From assembly GCA_041394985.1 (NCBI GenBank), contig JAWLBI010000001.1, positions 1,178,001-1,242,000 of the forward strand: a DNA stretch of 64,000 bases. The letters run 5' to 3'. Numbering within the stretch: position 1 is the stretch's first letter; each line of letters starts with the position of its first letter. A program made the position numbers and the translations under genes. The DNA comes from JAGLON01 sp041394985 (GTDB taxonomy: Bacteria > Zixibacteria > MSB-5A5 > GN15 > JAAZOE01). Shown here piece after piece: positions 1-10,112 of this stretch. Under the pieces are notes generated by a model. That model was not told the DNA's origin. It did not search any database and saw only the letters and a program-made list of their open reading frames with translations.

Positions 1-311
1 AGCGCAAACAAATCATGTATGAAATCCGCGAATCCTATCGCAATCTGCTCAACCAGAAACTGCAAATCGAGATCGCGGAAAAGAACGTCAAAAATGCGCG
101 CCTCACCTATGAAATCAATCTCGAAAAATATAAAAACGGCGATCTGTCGTCGAAAGATTTGAGCTTCTATCAGACGCAGTTGTCCAGCGAGCAGCTGAAC
201 GAGGTTTCCTCGCTCATCAACTACCAGCTCGCGCTGCTGGAGCTTAAAATCAGGACACTTTGGGATTTTCAGAACGACAAACCGGTCGTAATCAGGAATC
301 AGGAGAATTAG
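1..311 (+). CDS. TolC-family outer membrane efflux protein, C-terminal fragment
   Basis: The reading frame is open from the left edge (codon phase starts at base 3) and ends at TAG 309-311, so this is only the last ~103 residues. They form a long amphipathic helical stretch, with LQIEIAEKNVKNARLTYE followed by an L-x-x-x-Q/LNxxSSLINYQLALLEL pattern, as in the coiled-coil repeat of TolC-type outer membrane factors. The next gene, an adaptor, starts 1 bp later and two RND pumps follow, which fits the outer membrane channel of a tripartite efflux system. The true start, signal peptide and first repeat lie outside the window. Family call is from the pattern and context; no single diagnostic motif is visible. 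Confidence 0.75.
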   Translation, partial: RKQIMYEIRESYRNLLNQKLQIEIAEKNVKNARLTYEINLEKYKNGDLSSKDLSFYQTQLSSEQLNEVSSLINYQLALLELKIRTLWDFQNDKPVVIRNQEN

Positions 312-312
312 T

Positions 313-1374
313 GTGAAACGGTTTTTATTGTGTGTTTGTATACTGTCGCTCATCGCCCTGTTCACGCCGGGATGTGAAGATCAGGGTCCCCAGATCGACC
401 TGGAATCGGCGATTCCGGTGAAAGTCGAAGACCTGCAGCCGCGCTCCATCAAGGAGTATATATTTGCGACCGGAACGATGGAGGCCGTCAATGGCGGCGA
501 AGTGAAGGCTCTCGATCAGGGAGCCTATCGTCTCCAGACCAATCCCCGCACCGGCAAACCGTATGCGATGGGCGATGTCGTCACGAAAAATGAAATCATC
601 ATCAAACTGTATAATCCCGAACGCGAATACAGTATCGCCCTCAAATCGAAAAAGCTCAACTACGATATCTCCAAGCGCGAATTCGAAAAGCAGCAGAAGC
701 TCTATGAAAAAGGCGGCGTCACACTCCGCGAGTTGACCGATGCCGAATCCGCATATATCAATGCCAAATACAATCTCGACGATGCCGAACTGCAGCTGAT
801 TAAACTCCAGGTCATGGCTCCGTGCGACGGCGTTATTACCGAACTGCCGTATTACCCCCTTGACGAGTTAATAGTCACCGGCAATGTCGTAGTTGAAGTC
901 AAGGATAACTCCCGGCTCTATACCGATATTACGCTCCCCGGCAAAGAACTCGGGCGCATCAAACAGAAACAGGAAGTCATTATCTCCAACTACGGTAATG
1001 AAGCGGATTCGCTCGTCGGCGAAATCTCCCAGGTGTCACCGGCTCTTGATCCCGACAGCCGCATGTTCTCGGCCCGCGTCGAAGTCGACAATGACAGCCT
1101 GTTACTCCGCCCCGGCATGTTCGTAAAAACCAACATCGTCGTCGCGCAAAAGGATTCCACGATTGTTATCCCCAAGGATGTTGTCCTCGATTGGCGCGGT
1201 ACGAAAGTCGTCTTCATCGTCGATAAGGGCATCGCCATTCGCCGCGAAATAGAAACCGGTCTGGCCAATCGCGATGAAATCGAGGTCGTGAACGGTCTGG
1301 CCAAAGACGAACGACTGGTTGTCGAGGGGTACGAAACACTCCTTAATCGCTCAAAGGTAAAGATTATCAAGTAA
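313..1374 (+). CDS. RND efflux periplasmic adaptor (membrane fusion) lipoprotein
   Basis: A 353-residue adaptor that would bridge the RND pump and the TolC channel in the periplasm. It starts with GTG one base after the upstream stop. The N-terminus is a lipoprotein signal (MKRFLLCVCILSLIALFTPGC) with the likely lipidated Cys at 21. A biotinyl-lipoyl-like half (about 60-90), a short helical hairpin (about 105-155, with KKLNYDISKREFEKQQKL), the second lipoyl half (LQVMAPCDGVITEL), then beta-barrel (about 190-265) and C-terminal membrane-proximal segments follow in the usual HlyD/AcrA order. Length is normal. It is the second gene of the efflux operon, 16 bp before the first RND pump. Confidence 0.92.
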   Translation: MKRFLLCVCILSLIALFTPGCEDQGPQIDLESAIPVKVEDLQPRSIKEYIFATGTMEAVNGGEVKALDQGAYRLQTNPRTGKPYAMGDVVTKNEIIIKLYNPEREYSIALKSKKLNYDISKREFEKQQKLYEKGGVTLRELTDAESAYINAKYNLDDAELQLIKLQVMAPCDGVITELPYYPLDELIVTGNVVVEVKDNSRLYTDITLPGKELGRIKQKQEVIISNYGNEADSLVGEISQVSPALDPDSRMFSARVEVDNDSLLLRPGMFVKTNIVVAQKDSTIVIPKDVVLDWRGTKVVFIVDKGIAIRREIETGLANRDEIEVVNGLAKDERLVVEGYETLLNRSKVKIIK

Positions 1375-1390
1375 AGCAGGCACGGAGAAC

Positions 1391-4300
1391 ATGCAAAAAA
1401 TCGCGCGATTTTCAGTCAATTATCCGACGACCGTCATGATGATGGTGCTGGCTATTATTCTCCTGGGCTATCTGTCCTTCCAGCGCCTCGGCATGGACCT
1501 TTTGCCGGACTTGAACAGCCCCCGCCTGTTTATCGAGATTTCGGCAGGGGAGAGGCCGCCGGAAGAGATGGAAGAGCAATTCGTCTCACCGCTTGAATCG
1601 GTCGCATCCCGGGGCAAAAAAGTCAAGAATGTTTCGTCCCTCACCCGCGTCGGCAAGGCCCTCATCACGGTCGAATACACCTGGGATGCGGATATGGACG
1701 AATCGTTTCTTGAACTGCAAAAAACGATCGCCGATTTCGGCCAGGGAAGCGATGCCGACGATATCACCGTTTCACAACACGATCCCAATGCCGTCCCGAT
1801 GCTCGTCGCCATTTTTGCCCATCCCGAAGTCACCGATCTGGATAAACTCAGGAGAACCGCCGAAAACAATATCGCCAATGAACTCATCCGCCTGCCCGGC
1901 ATCGCCGCCGTTACTGTCGTCGGCGACCGCACGCGCGAAATAGAAATCAAAACCGATGCCTATCGCCTCGAGGCCTATGGCCTGACCATCGATGGTCTCG
2001 CATCGCAAATTCAAAACTCCAATCGCAACATGTCCGGCGGCTCCATCGTCGAAATGGGAACGCGCTATGTCATCCGAGGCATCGGTGAATTTACGAACCT
2101 CGATGATATCGAAAATCTCATCGTTGCATATAAAACTCCTGCCGACAACGAAGCAGCTTCTGCCCGCATCCCGATATTCCTGCGCGAAGTGGCCGACGTC
2201 TCGACCGGCCTGAACGATCCTGAAAACATCGTTCGCTATACTGGCCGTACCTGTCTGGCCCTGGAATTGTACAAGGAAGCCAAATTCAATACTATCGATG
2301 CCGCCGAGGCTGCCCGTGTACAAATAGACGAACTGCGCAAATCGCTTCCCGGCTACGAACTCGAAATTATCCAGGATCAGGCCCGCTTCATCCGCTCGGC
2401 CGTGACCGAGGTGGAAGAGAGCGGCCTCATTGGCATTCTGCTTGCCGTCGCCGTCCTCTTCATATTCCTCCGGCGCATCGGCGTGACATCGGTCATTTCC
2501 ATCGCCATTCCGATATCGATCATCGCGACATTCAATCTGATGTACTTTAATGATCTGTCATTGAACATCATGACCCTCGGCGGTCTCGCTCTCGGCGCCG
2601 GTATGCTGGTCGACAACGCTATCGTTGTCATGGAAAATATATTCCGCCATCTCCAGCAGGGTGAACCGCTCAGAGAAGCCGCCGTAAACGGCGCCGCGGA
2701 AGTCGGCGGAGCCATCACCAGCTCGACTCTGACGACAATCATTGTCTTTTTACCGATTGTCTTTCTCGAAGGCGCCGCCGGCGAACTGTTCCGCGATCAG
2801 GCCTGGACCGTCGCCTTTTCATTGATTTCATCACTCTTCGTCGCACTGGCCGTTATTCCCATGCTCTGCTCACGCCTGCTGAAATCTGATGCCTCCTATA
2901 GTACCCAAAAAACGGTCACCTTCCCCGGATATGCGAAGATATTAAAAAATGTCCTCGAAAAGCGCGCCCGGGTTATCGTCATCGCGGTTATTCTCGTCGC
3001 GCTGACCGCCGCCATGATTCCCTTCGTCGGAAGTGAATTCATGCCCCGCGCCGATCAGGGAGAAATCTATATCAACATCACGCTCCCCGAAGGCACCGGG
3101 CTCGATCGCACTGCCGGAACAGTGAAAAATCTCGAGGGGATGATTCTCAGCCAGTTCGCACCCGATATCGGACAGGTCTATTCGAAAATCGGCCCGGCTG
3201 GAGCATCATCGGTCAATGTTGAGGCGCTCACCGACGAGAACAACGCCGTCATCCACCTGGTCCTCAGCGACTCGGCTCGCTATTCATCAGTACAGGTGGC
3301 CGATGGCATCGACCAAATATTGTCGCGCCTGCCGGAGATCAACGCCCAACTAGTGTTGGAACAAACGGCCCTGCAAGCCACCCTCGGTACGACCGAGGCC
3401 CCGATGGTCGTCGAAATCAAGGGAGACGACCTCGAAATACTTGAATCGCTCGCCGATACGGTCAAGGCTCGCCTGTCATCTATAAGTGAATTGGCCAATC
3501 TCGAAACGAGTTTTCAGGAAGGCCGCCCCGAAATCAATCTCATCATCGACCGCACGATTGCATCACAGTTTTCACTCACAGCTGCATCTATCGGCTCGCA
3601 GCTGACCGACCTGCTCTCCGGCCGCGATGCCGGTGAAATGGAGTACAATGGCGAATACACGGATATTCTCATCAAGCGGCCGAAGATATCACTCACCGAT
3701 CTGGAGAACACACTGATCGAATCCGGCTCAGGTCGCCGCGTGCGCCTCGATGAAGTAACGACAATCGAACGCTCGTTCGCCCCGCGCGAAATCAATCGCA
3801 ACAATCAGTCGCGCATCGCCCGCGTGACGGCGCACATCACCGGCGATGAATCATTCGACCGCGTCGCCCGCCAGGTGCAAAACGCCATCGCTACAATCGA
3901 ACTGCCGCGCGATTATTCCTTCGCCGTCACCGGCGAGGAACTCCTGCGCGAGGAAGCCTTCGGCAATCTGGAATTCGCGCTCCTTTTGGCCATTATCCTC
4001 GTGTATATGGTCATGGCGGCGCAATTCGAATCATTGATTCATCCGTTTGTCATCCTGCTGACGATTCCCCTCGCGGCCGTCGGCGCAATCATCCTGCTGT
4101 TTATCACCGGTACCCAGTTTAACATCATGTCGTACATCGGCATCATCATGCTGGCCGGTATCGCGGTCAACGATTCGATTATTCTCATCGACCGCATCAA
4201 TCAGAACCGCCGCAGAGGAATGGAGTTAACCGAGGCCATCCTGGAAGCCGGGCAAACCCGCGTGCGACCGATTATCATGACCAGCGTCACGACAATTCTT

Positions 4301-4486
4301 GCCCTGCTCCCGCTCACACTGGGATTCGGAGAAGGCGCATCACTCCGTGGCCCGATGGCCATTGCCGTCATCGGTGGCCTGTTCACATCGACAGCCCTGA
4401 CACTGCTGGTCATCCCATCGGTCTATTATGTCCTCGCCGGTCGCTTTAAAATGCCGGTCGAAAATTCGGAGACGCCGCCGGTATGA
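1391..4486 (+). CDS. RND efflux permease, HAE1/AcrB family
   Basis: A 1031-residue proton-driven inner membrane pump of normal family length. TM1 lies at about 12-30, the first large porter loop at 35-335, a TM2-TM6 block at about 336-490, the second porter loop at 535-850, and the last TM block at 855-1020. The TM4 relay region reads GMLVDNAIVVMEN, so it has Asp-Asn where AcrB has Asp-Asp, as in many HAE1 relatives. RxRPIxMTS (RVRPIIMTSVTTI) lies between TM10 and TM11. Translation is coupled to the next gene by a 4-bp ATGA overlap. Two different RND genes in tandem suggest a heteromeric pump like MdtBC, but that is inference. The substrate cannot be read from sequence. Confidence 0.95.
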   Translation: MQKIARFSVNYPTTVMMMVLAIILLGYLSFQRLGMDLLPDLNSPRLFIEISAGERPPEEMEEQFVSPLESVASRGKKVKNVSSLTRVGKALITVEYTWDADMDESFLELQKTIADFGQGSDADDITVSQHDPNAVPMLVAIFAHPEVTDLDKLRRTAENNIANELIRLPGIAAVTVVGDRTREIEIKTDAYRLEAYGLTIDGLASQIQNSNRNMSGGSIVEMGTRYVIRGIGEFTNLDDIENLIVAYKTPADNEAASARIPIFLREVADVSTGLNDPENIVRYTGRTCLALELYKEAKFNTIDAAEAARVQIDELRKSLPGYELEIIQDQARFIRSAVTEVEESGLIGILLAVAVLFIFLRRIGVTSVISIAIPISIIATFNLMYFNDLSLNIMTLGGLALGAGMLVDNAIVVMENIFRHLQQGEPLREAAVNGAAEVGGAITSSTLTTIIVFLPIVFLEGAAGELFRDQAWTVAFSLISSLFVALAVIPMLCSRLLKSDASYSTQKTVTFPGYAKILKNVLEKRARVIVIAVILVALTAAMIPFVGSEFMPRADQGEIYINITLPEGTGLDRTAGTVKNLEGMILSQFAPDIGQVYSKIGPAGASSVNVEALTDENNAVIHLVLSDSARYSSVQVADGIDQILSRLPEINAQLVLEQTALQATLGTTEAPMVVEIKGDDLEILESLADTVKARLSSISELANLETSFQEGRPEINLIIDRTIASQFSLTAASIGSQLTDLLSGRDAGEMEYNGEYTDILIKRPKISLTDLENTLIESGSGRRVRLDEVTTIERSFAPREINRNNQSRIARVTAHITGDESFDRVARQVQNAIATIELPRDYSFAVTGEELLREEAFGNLEFALLLAIILVYMVMAAQFESLIHPFVILLTIPLAAVGAIILLFITGTQFNIMSYIGIIMLAGIAVNDSIILIDRINQNRRRGMELTEAILEAGQTRVRPIIMTSVTTILALLPLTLGFGEGASLRGPMAIAVIGGLFTSTALTLLVIPSVYYVLAGRFKMPVENSETPPV

Positions 4487-7400
4487 TAGCCTTTATTATT
4501 AAAAGGCCAGTACTTGTCGGCATGCTCTTAATCGGCCTCTGCCTGCTGGGCGTGATTTCCTACAATCGACTCCCGGTCGAACTCCTGCCGTATGCCGAAC
4601 TGCCCATGCTGTTCGTGCAGGTCGGTGCCGCAGGCGATGCCGACCCGCATTATCTCGAACAGCAGGGCGTCATCCCGCTGGAAAATGCCATCGCAGGGCT
4701 CGAAGACATCGAACAGATCGAATCGTACATTGATTCACGCCGGGCGATGATTATCGTCACCTATACGAAAAACGCCGATCAGAAATACGCCTACCTCAAG
4801 CTCCAGGAATGTGTCGATAATGCCCGCGCAGACATGGGCAGCGATTTCTTCGCTATGGTGCTGCGCATCGATACGGACCAACTCTCTAATCAGTTTATGA
4901 CCCTGCAGGCGCGGGGCGAGGGGAGTCTCGACCAGATCAGAAATGTCATCGAAGACAAAGTTAAAAATGAACTCGAAAACATCGATGGCATCGCCAATGT
5001 CGAGGTCTACGGCGGACAGACCCGCTCGATTGAAATTCTCCTCGATCAGGATGCGCTGAATGCGCACGGCCTGACCACCGCGCAGGTGCGATCGACCATC
5101 TCAGGCGGGCGAGCCTCCCGGCAGTATCTCGGGCAGGCAGTCGAGGGGCGGCGCGAGTTTTTCGTCAACCTCGAAGCAGATTATACCGATATCGCACACC
5201 TCGAAGAGCTGGTGCTCAAATCCGAAGGCCCGATTCTGCTCAAGCACGTCGCAGAAATCGTTGACGGAACCGCCGAACAGGAAACGATTGCCCGCGTGAA
5301 CGGTCAGGAAGCAATAACGATTACACTGATGCGCGACCAGCAATCGAATCTCATCGATCTGTCGCATGACACAAGAGATGTCGTCGATCGGCTCAATGAT
5401 GAAATCGCATCCGACGGTATCACCCTCGAGGTCGAATACAATGCCGCCGAGGATATTGAGAAAAACATCAACAATATCAAAGAGTTGGCCCTCATCGGCG
5501 GTCTGTTAGCCATAGTCGTTCTGTGGATTTTTCTCCGCAATTTCCCGCTCGTCATCGTTATCGCAACGGCCATGCCGATATCGATTCTCGTCGCGATGAA
5601 CTTCTTCTATGCCTTCGATGTCACCCTTAATACCCTGTCGCTTGTCGGTCTGGCTATCGCCATCGGCATGCTGCTGGATAACAGCGTCGTTGTACTTGAA
5701 AATATTTACCGATTGCGCTCACGCGGACAAACCCCGCAGGATGCCGTTGTCAACGGCGCTGGTGAAGTCTGGCGGGCCGTCTTCGCCGCCACCCTGACGA
5801 CCGTCTCGGTCTTTTTGCCGTTTATTTTCTCGGACAATTTCCTCATTCAGAATCTCGGCTGGCATGTCGGCGTGTCAATTATCTCGACCCTGTTGGTCTC
5901 CTTGGCGGTTGCCTTTTTACTGATTCCGGCATTTTCCTATCGCATCCTCATCGGCCGCTTCCGGCAGGAGAGCACGGTATTTACGCAATTGCCTCGCTAT
6001 AATCGCTTGATGCAGATATACACACTGTTCCTCAAATCTTGCATGCGCTTCCCCGCCAGAACACTCATCATCGGCGTTACTGTTTTCTTCCTCAGCGTGA
6101 TTATCTGCCTTGCAGTCAGCATCAATGCACCGCAGGAAGTCGAACTTGAGAGCTTCAGCCTCTATGCGACGATGCCCTCCGGAACTACCCTCGAGACCGC
6201 TGACGAGCAGGTGATCGACATGGATGCCCGCCTGAATGACATCGCGGAAATTCAGGACCGCATCGCCAATATACAGGAAGACAACATCGTCTTCACATTC
6301 CAATTGAAGGAAGATTACAAGGATATCGCCGACCGCGATATCAATACGATCAAAAGCGAGATTCTGGATAAACTCGAAAACGCTTATGAGCGCGTTGACT
6401 TCTCTTACGAGGAACCGACCTCAAACTCAAGATTCTCAGGTGGTGGCGGAGGCGGCGGGGCAGGAATGGGCATGGGCCGCAGTTTCATGCGCATGCTCGG
6501 CATCGGAAGCGATGAGGAAAAGGTCACCCTCAAGGGACAAAACCTCGCGATCATGCGTTCTCTCGCCGATGATATCGAATATAATCTCGGTCGCCTCGAA
6601 TCGGTCAGTTCCACACGCCTGACCGTTTCCGACCAGAATCCCGGCATTGACCTCAACTTCGACAAACCGGCCATCAGCCACTTCAATGTGAGCACGTCCG
6701 CCATCATGTCGGAGTTGTCCGCATTCCAGGGCGAGGTTTCATCAGGCGTCGTCCTCAAGGATGGCACGGATGAAGTGAACATTGTCCTCAAAGACGCCGC
6801 CGTCAGTAAAACCGAGGAAGAGGAAGAAAAGAAAAATAAAAATTCGGATGACCTGAGGGATGTCCTCGTTCCATCGAACTCCGGCGGTACTGTCCCATTA
6901 TTGCAATTGGCCCGCATGATCTATTCCTCCGGGTATGCGAATATCACCCGCATTAACCAGGAAAAACAGGTCGATATCATCTATCACTTCAACAGCGATG
7001 TTACTGCCTCGAGCGAACTGCTCGATGCCGCCCGCGCCGAAGTCGACCTGCTCATTTCCGGCCTGTCCATCCCATCGGGTGTGGCGGTGGAAGTTGTCCA
7101 CGATGAAACCGATCTGTCCGAATTCTATTTCCTGATTCTTGCATCGGTCCTGTTAATATACATGATTTTGGCCTCGGTTTTCGAATCGCTCCTGACACCG
7201 CTGGCAATGATGTTCACCCTGCCGCTGGCGACTATCGGCGCCTTCTGGGGACTCATTCTCACCGGTAATTCGATCATGGACGCCAACGCCCTCATCGGAT
7301 TTCTGATTCTCCTCGGTGTCGTCGTTAATAACGGCATCATCCTGATCGATTATTTCCGCCTGCTTCAATCGCGAGGCTATAACCCGGGCCGGGCATTGAT

Positions 7401-9225
7401 TATGGCCGGGCAGGCGCGCGTGCGGCCGATTCTCATCACAGCCTTGACGACGATTCTGGCTATGGTGCCGCTGGCTATGGGGAAAGCCGAGTATGTCGGT
7501 CAAATCGGCGCACCCTTTGCCATCACGGTCATCGGCGGTATGATCGCGGGCACCCTGTTCACTCTCCTGTTGGTGCCGACCGTTGCCTTCGGTATGAATC
7601 AAGCCTTGCACTGGTGGTATCGACTCGGCTGGAAAGTCAAAACGGCACAACTCGCCGCTTTCACAGTTGGCGTGTACTATATTTATAATTACGTCGACGG
7701 TGCCATCTGGAAAGGCGTCGATCTGACGGCGCTCTTGATTGTCATTCCCGGCCTGACATACTTTATTTTGACCAGTCTCCGCCGAACGAGCACGACACTC
7801 ATCCGCCCCAATGAATCGATTACGATAACGATTCGCAATGTCGTCAAACTGTACGGCGATTATTCCCGCTTCGCGAAAGAATGGCAGGCGGGCAAGAAAA
7901 TACGCGAGCGCCTTGTCAGGTTCGGTATTATCCAGCGGCAAAACCGGCTCATCTCCTTTGCCTGCCATCTGCCGCTGTATGGTTTCCTTTATTATTTCGC
8001 ATTCCTCTATGTCGAGGCAGGCTTCTGGGAAATGCTCTATCCGATTCTCTTCTATGCCTATACGATCTGGATGGCGCGACTTATTATGGTTTATGACAGC
8101 GAAACACCACTTCGCTTTAATCGCATGCGCCGCATCGCATTTTTCCTGCTCTACTGGATTCTGCCGCTGGTCATCGGATATTGGTTCTCGACATCTTGGG
8201 ATGGTTTTGTCATGCCGGCAATTATCCTCGCCTTCTGGTATCTGATCCTGGCCATAACGACGGCATCCCGCAAACTGTATCGCGAGAAAATCGATATCAA
8301 TCGCCTGAAGGGCCCCTTTAAATGGATTCGTAAAACATTCTATCGCTTCGTCCGGATTATCCCCTTCATCGGCAAGAAAAAACGACCGTTCAAGGCGCTC
8401 GATCAGGTATCGCTCGAAATCGGCAGCGGCATGTTCGGCCTCGTCGGCCCCAACGGTGCCGGTAAGACCACACTGATGCGAATCATCTGCGGTATTCTCG
8501 AACAGACAACCGGTAAAGTCTACATAAATGGCATCGACCTCGATGAAAAGCGGGAAGAGCTCCAATCCCTCATCGGATATCTGCCTCAGGAATTTGGCAC
8601 CTACGAAAACATGACAGCCTATCAATTCCTCGATTATCTGGCTATTCTGAAGGGTATCACGGATTACGACGAGCGGCGCGATATCGTCGAGAAGTCGATA
8701 AAATCCGTCAATCTCGAGGACAATCGCGATGTCAAAATCAAGGCCTTCTCCGGCGGCATGAAACAACGCGTCGGTATCGCCCAGACGCTATCGCATCTGC
8801 CGCGCATTCTGGTCGTCGATGAACCGACAGCGGGCCTCGATCCGCGCCAGCGCATCAAATTCCGCAACCTGCTCTCCGAACTGGCTCGCGACCGCATCGT
8901 GATTTTCTCGACCCATATCATCGAGGATATATCCAGTTCCTGCAATCGCGTCGCCGTTCTCGGCGGCGGTCGAGTAAAATTCCTCGGATCACCGAGAGAT
9001 ATGGTCGAATTGACTCGGGGCAAGATCTGGTTCATGAAGGTGACCGAGGAACAGTTCGAACAGATGCGCAAGAGAATGAAAATTGTCCACCACATGCGCG
9101 AAGGGGATGAAATCAGGGTCCGCCTGATCGCCGACTCGCAGCCGTCCGCAGCGGCCGTCGAAGTAACTCCGACGCTGGAAGATTCATATCTATGGTTGCT
9201 GGAGCACAAAGGAGAAGACGCATGA
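4483..9225 (+). CDS. RND efflux permease fused to an ABC transporter ATPase
   Basis: A 1580-residue single chain about 550 residues longer than any ordinary RND pump. Residues 1 to ~1040 are a full HAE1-type RND permease (TM4 motif GMLLDNSVVVLEN; RVRPILITALTTI near the end), with a glycine-rich insert (GGGGGGGAGMGMG) near 650. Then come several extra hydrophobic segments (about 1050-1290), followed by an ABC ATPase: Walker A GPNGAGKTT near 1321, signature FSGGMKQR near 1421, Walker B ILVVDEPTAGLDP near 1441 and H-loop FSTHI near 1475. No stop or frameshift is seen across the junction. It overlaps both neighbours by 4 bp. The next gene is an ABC-2 permease, the natural partner of the ATPase half. 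The fusion is directly visible; its mechanism is unknown. Confidence 0.9.
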   Translation: MIAFIIKRPVLVGMLLIGLCLLGVISYNRLPVELLPYAELPMLFVQVGAAGDADPHYLEQQGVIPLENAIAGLEDIEQIESYIDSRRAMIIVTYTKNADQKYAYLKLQECVDNARADMGSDFFAMVLRIDTDQLSNQFMTLQARGEGSLDQIRNVIEDKVKNELENIDGIANVEVYGGQTRSIEILLDQDALNAHGLTTAQVRSTISGGRASRQYLGQAVEGRREFFVNLEADYTDIAHLEELVLKSEGPILLKHVAEIVDGTAEQETIARVNGQEAITITLMRDQQSNLIDLSHDTRDVVDRLNDEIASDGITLEVEYNAAEDIEKNINNIKELALIGGLLAIVVLWIFLRNFPLVIVIATAMPISILVAMNFFYAFDVTLNTLSLVGLAIAIGMLLDNSVVVLENIYRLRSRGQTPQDAVVNGAGEVWRAVFAATLTTVSVFLPFIFSDNFLIQNLGWHVGVSIISTLLVSLAVAFLLIPAFSYRILIGRFRQESTVFTQLPRYNRLMQIYTLFLKSCMRFPARTLIIGVTVFFLSVIICLAVSINAPQEVELESFSLYATMPSGTTLETADEQVIDMDARLNDIAEIQDRIANIQEDNIVFTFQLKEDYKDIADRDINTIKSEILDKLENAYERVDFSYEEPTSNSRFSGGGGGGGAGMGMGRSFMRMLGIGSDEEKVTLKGQNLAIMRSLADDIEYNLGRLESVSSTRLTVSDQNPGIDLNFDKPAISHFNVSTSAIMSELSAFQGEVSSGVVLKDGTDEVNIVLKDAAVSKTEEEEEKKNKNSDDLRDVLVPSNSGGTVPLLQLARMIYSSGYANITRINQEKQVDIIYHFNSDVTASSELLDAARAEVDLLISGLSIPSGVAVEVVHDETDLSEFYFLILASVLLIYMILASVFESLLTPLAMMFTLPLATIGAFWGLILTGNSIMDANALIGFLILLGVVVNNGIILIDYFRLLQSRGYNPGRALIMAGQARVRPILITALTTILAMVPLAMGKAEYVGQIGAPFAITVIGGMIAGTLFTLLLVPTVAFGMNQALHWWYRLGWKVKTAQLAAFTVGVYYIYNYVDGAIWKGVDLTALLIVIPGLTYFILTSLRRTSTTLIRPNESITITIRNVVKLYGDYSRFAKEWQAGKKIRERLVRFGIIQRQNRLISFACHLPLYGFLYYFAFLYVEAGFWEMLYPILFYAYTIWMARLIMVYDSETPLRFNRMRRIAFFLLYWILPLVIGYWFSTSWDGFVMPAIILAFWYLILAITTASRKLYREKIDINRLKGPFKWIRKTFYRFVRIIPFIGKKKRPFKALDQVSLEIGSGMFGLVGPNGAGKTTLMRIICGILEQTTGKVYINGIDLDEKREELQSLIGYLPQEFGTYENMTAYQFLDYLAILKGITDYDERRDIVEKSIKSVNLEDNRDVKIKAFSGGMKQRVGIAQTLSHLPRILVVDEPTAGLDPRQRIKFRNLLSELARDRIVIFSTHIIEDISSSCNRVAVLGGGRVKFLGSPRDMVELTRGKIWFMKVTEEQFEQMRKRMKIVHHMREGDEIRVRLIADSQPSAAAVEVTPTLEDSYLWLLEHKGEDA

Positions 9226-9965
9226 ACGCCGCAACCGAAACCGGTCGCCCGCAAACGACGCCGATAAATCGCCTGAAAACATACCGCGACTTCTTCCGCT
9301 ACAATGCGGGGAATGTCTTTGCGGGGAAATTCATCTACTTCATTCTCTTTGCCGTTGCCGTCTTTCTCACGGTTATTGTCATCTATACACTCGAAAACAG
9401 CACGCCGCCCGATGCCGAAAGCGTTTATTATTTCCTGCTTGTACCTGGGATTTTGCTGATTTTCTATCCCTCGACCTATGCGATCGACAGCGAGGTTAAT
9501 TCGCGGATGATCGAGACGATTTTCGGTATCCCGGATTATCGCTATAAAGTCTTTCTGGCAAGAAATATCATTCAATATGTTGTCGTCATCAGCTTGCTTT
9601 TAGTCCTTGCCCTTTTCTGCCGCATTGCCCTGGCCGATTTCTCCATATTGCCCATGTTGTTTCAGGTCATGTTCCCGATTGTACTCATCGGGAGTTGCAG
9701 TTTTATGGTTGCGACACTTACCCGAAGCGGTAACGGCACTGCGGCCATCATGATTATCATTATTCTATTCTTCTTTTTCTTTCAGGAACTGATGTATGAA
9801 AGTCGCTGGAACCTGTTCCTGAATCCATTCCGCCAGGTCCAGGAATTCGAACTGATTGTCTGGCAGGAGACTACGCTGTATAATCGCATTTATATTGCCA
9901 TCGGCGCCATCCTGACGCTCATGTTTGGTTTATTAAGAATGCAAAAACGCGAAAAATTCGTCTAA
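9222..9965 (+). CDS. ABC-2 type transporter permease
   Basis: A 247-residue inner membrane protein. The ATG at 9222 is chosen because it follows AAAGGAG and overlaps the upstream TGA in an ATGA; an in-frame ATG 30 bases earlier has no such support. About six hydrophobic segments are seen, beginning with FIYFILFAVAVFLTVIVIYTL and including a stretch of isoleucine and phenylalanine near 190. The cytoplasmic segment with SEVNSRMIETIFGIPDYRYKVFLARN is like the coupling region of ABC-2 permeases such as those for gliding or drug export. Its ATPase is most likely the C-terminal domain of the preceding fusion protein, since no separate ATPase gene exists here. Last gene of the efflux operon. Confidence 0.85.
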   Translation: MNAATETGRPQTTPINRLKTYRDFFRYNAGNVFAGKFIYFILFAVAVFLTVIVIYTLENSTPPDAESVYYFLLVPGILLIFYPSTYAIDSEVNSRMIETIFGIPDYRYKVFLARNIIQYVVVISLLLVLALFCRIALADFSILPMLFQVMFPIVLIGSCSFMVATLTRSGNGTAAIMIIIILFFFFFQELMYESRWNLFLNPFRQVQEFELIVWQETTLYNRIYIAIGAILTLMFGLLRMQKREKFV

Positions 9966-10112
9966 TTTTCTTCACCATTCGAAATTTTTGCAATTTATTG
10001 GTTGAAAACTGACCGGAAAATGTATTATTTTTAGTGGGTGCTCAGTAGTTGCAGATCCCTGTTAGTTTGCCGATAAAATACATATATCTGCTATTCATAC
10101 TGTAGGGGGAGT

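Noticed and set aside
7153..8766. 537-codon open frame opposite the RND-ABC fusion (minus strand)
   Set aside because: Same reason: antisense shadow of a clear gene, unusual composition and no ribosome site.
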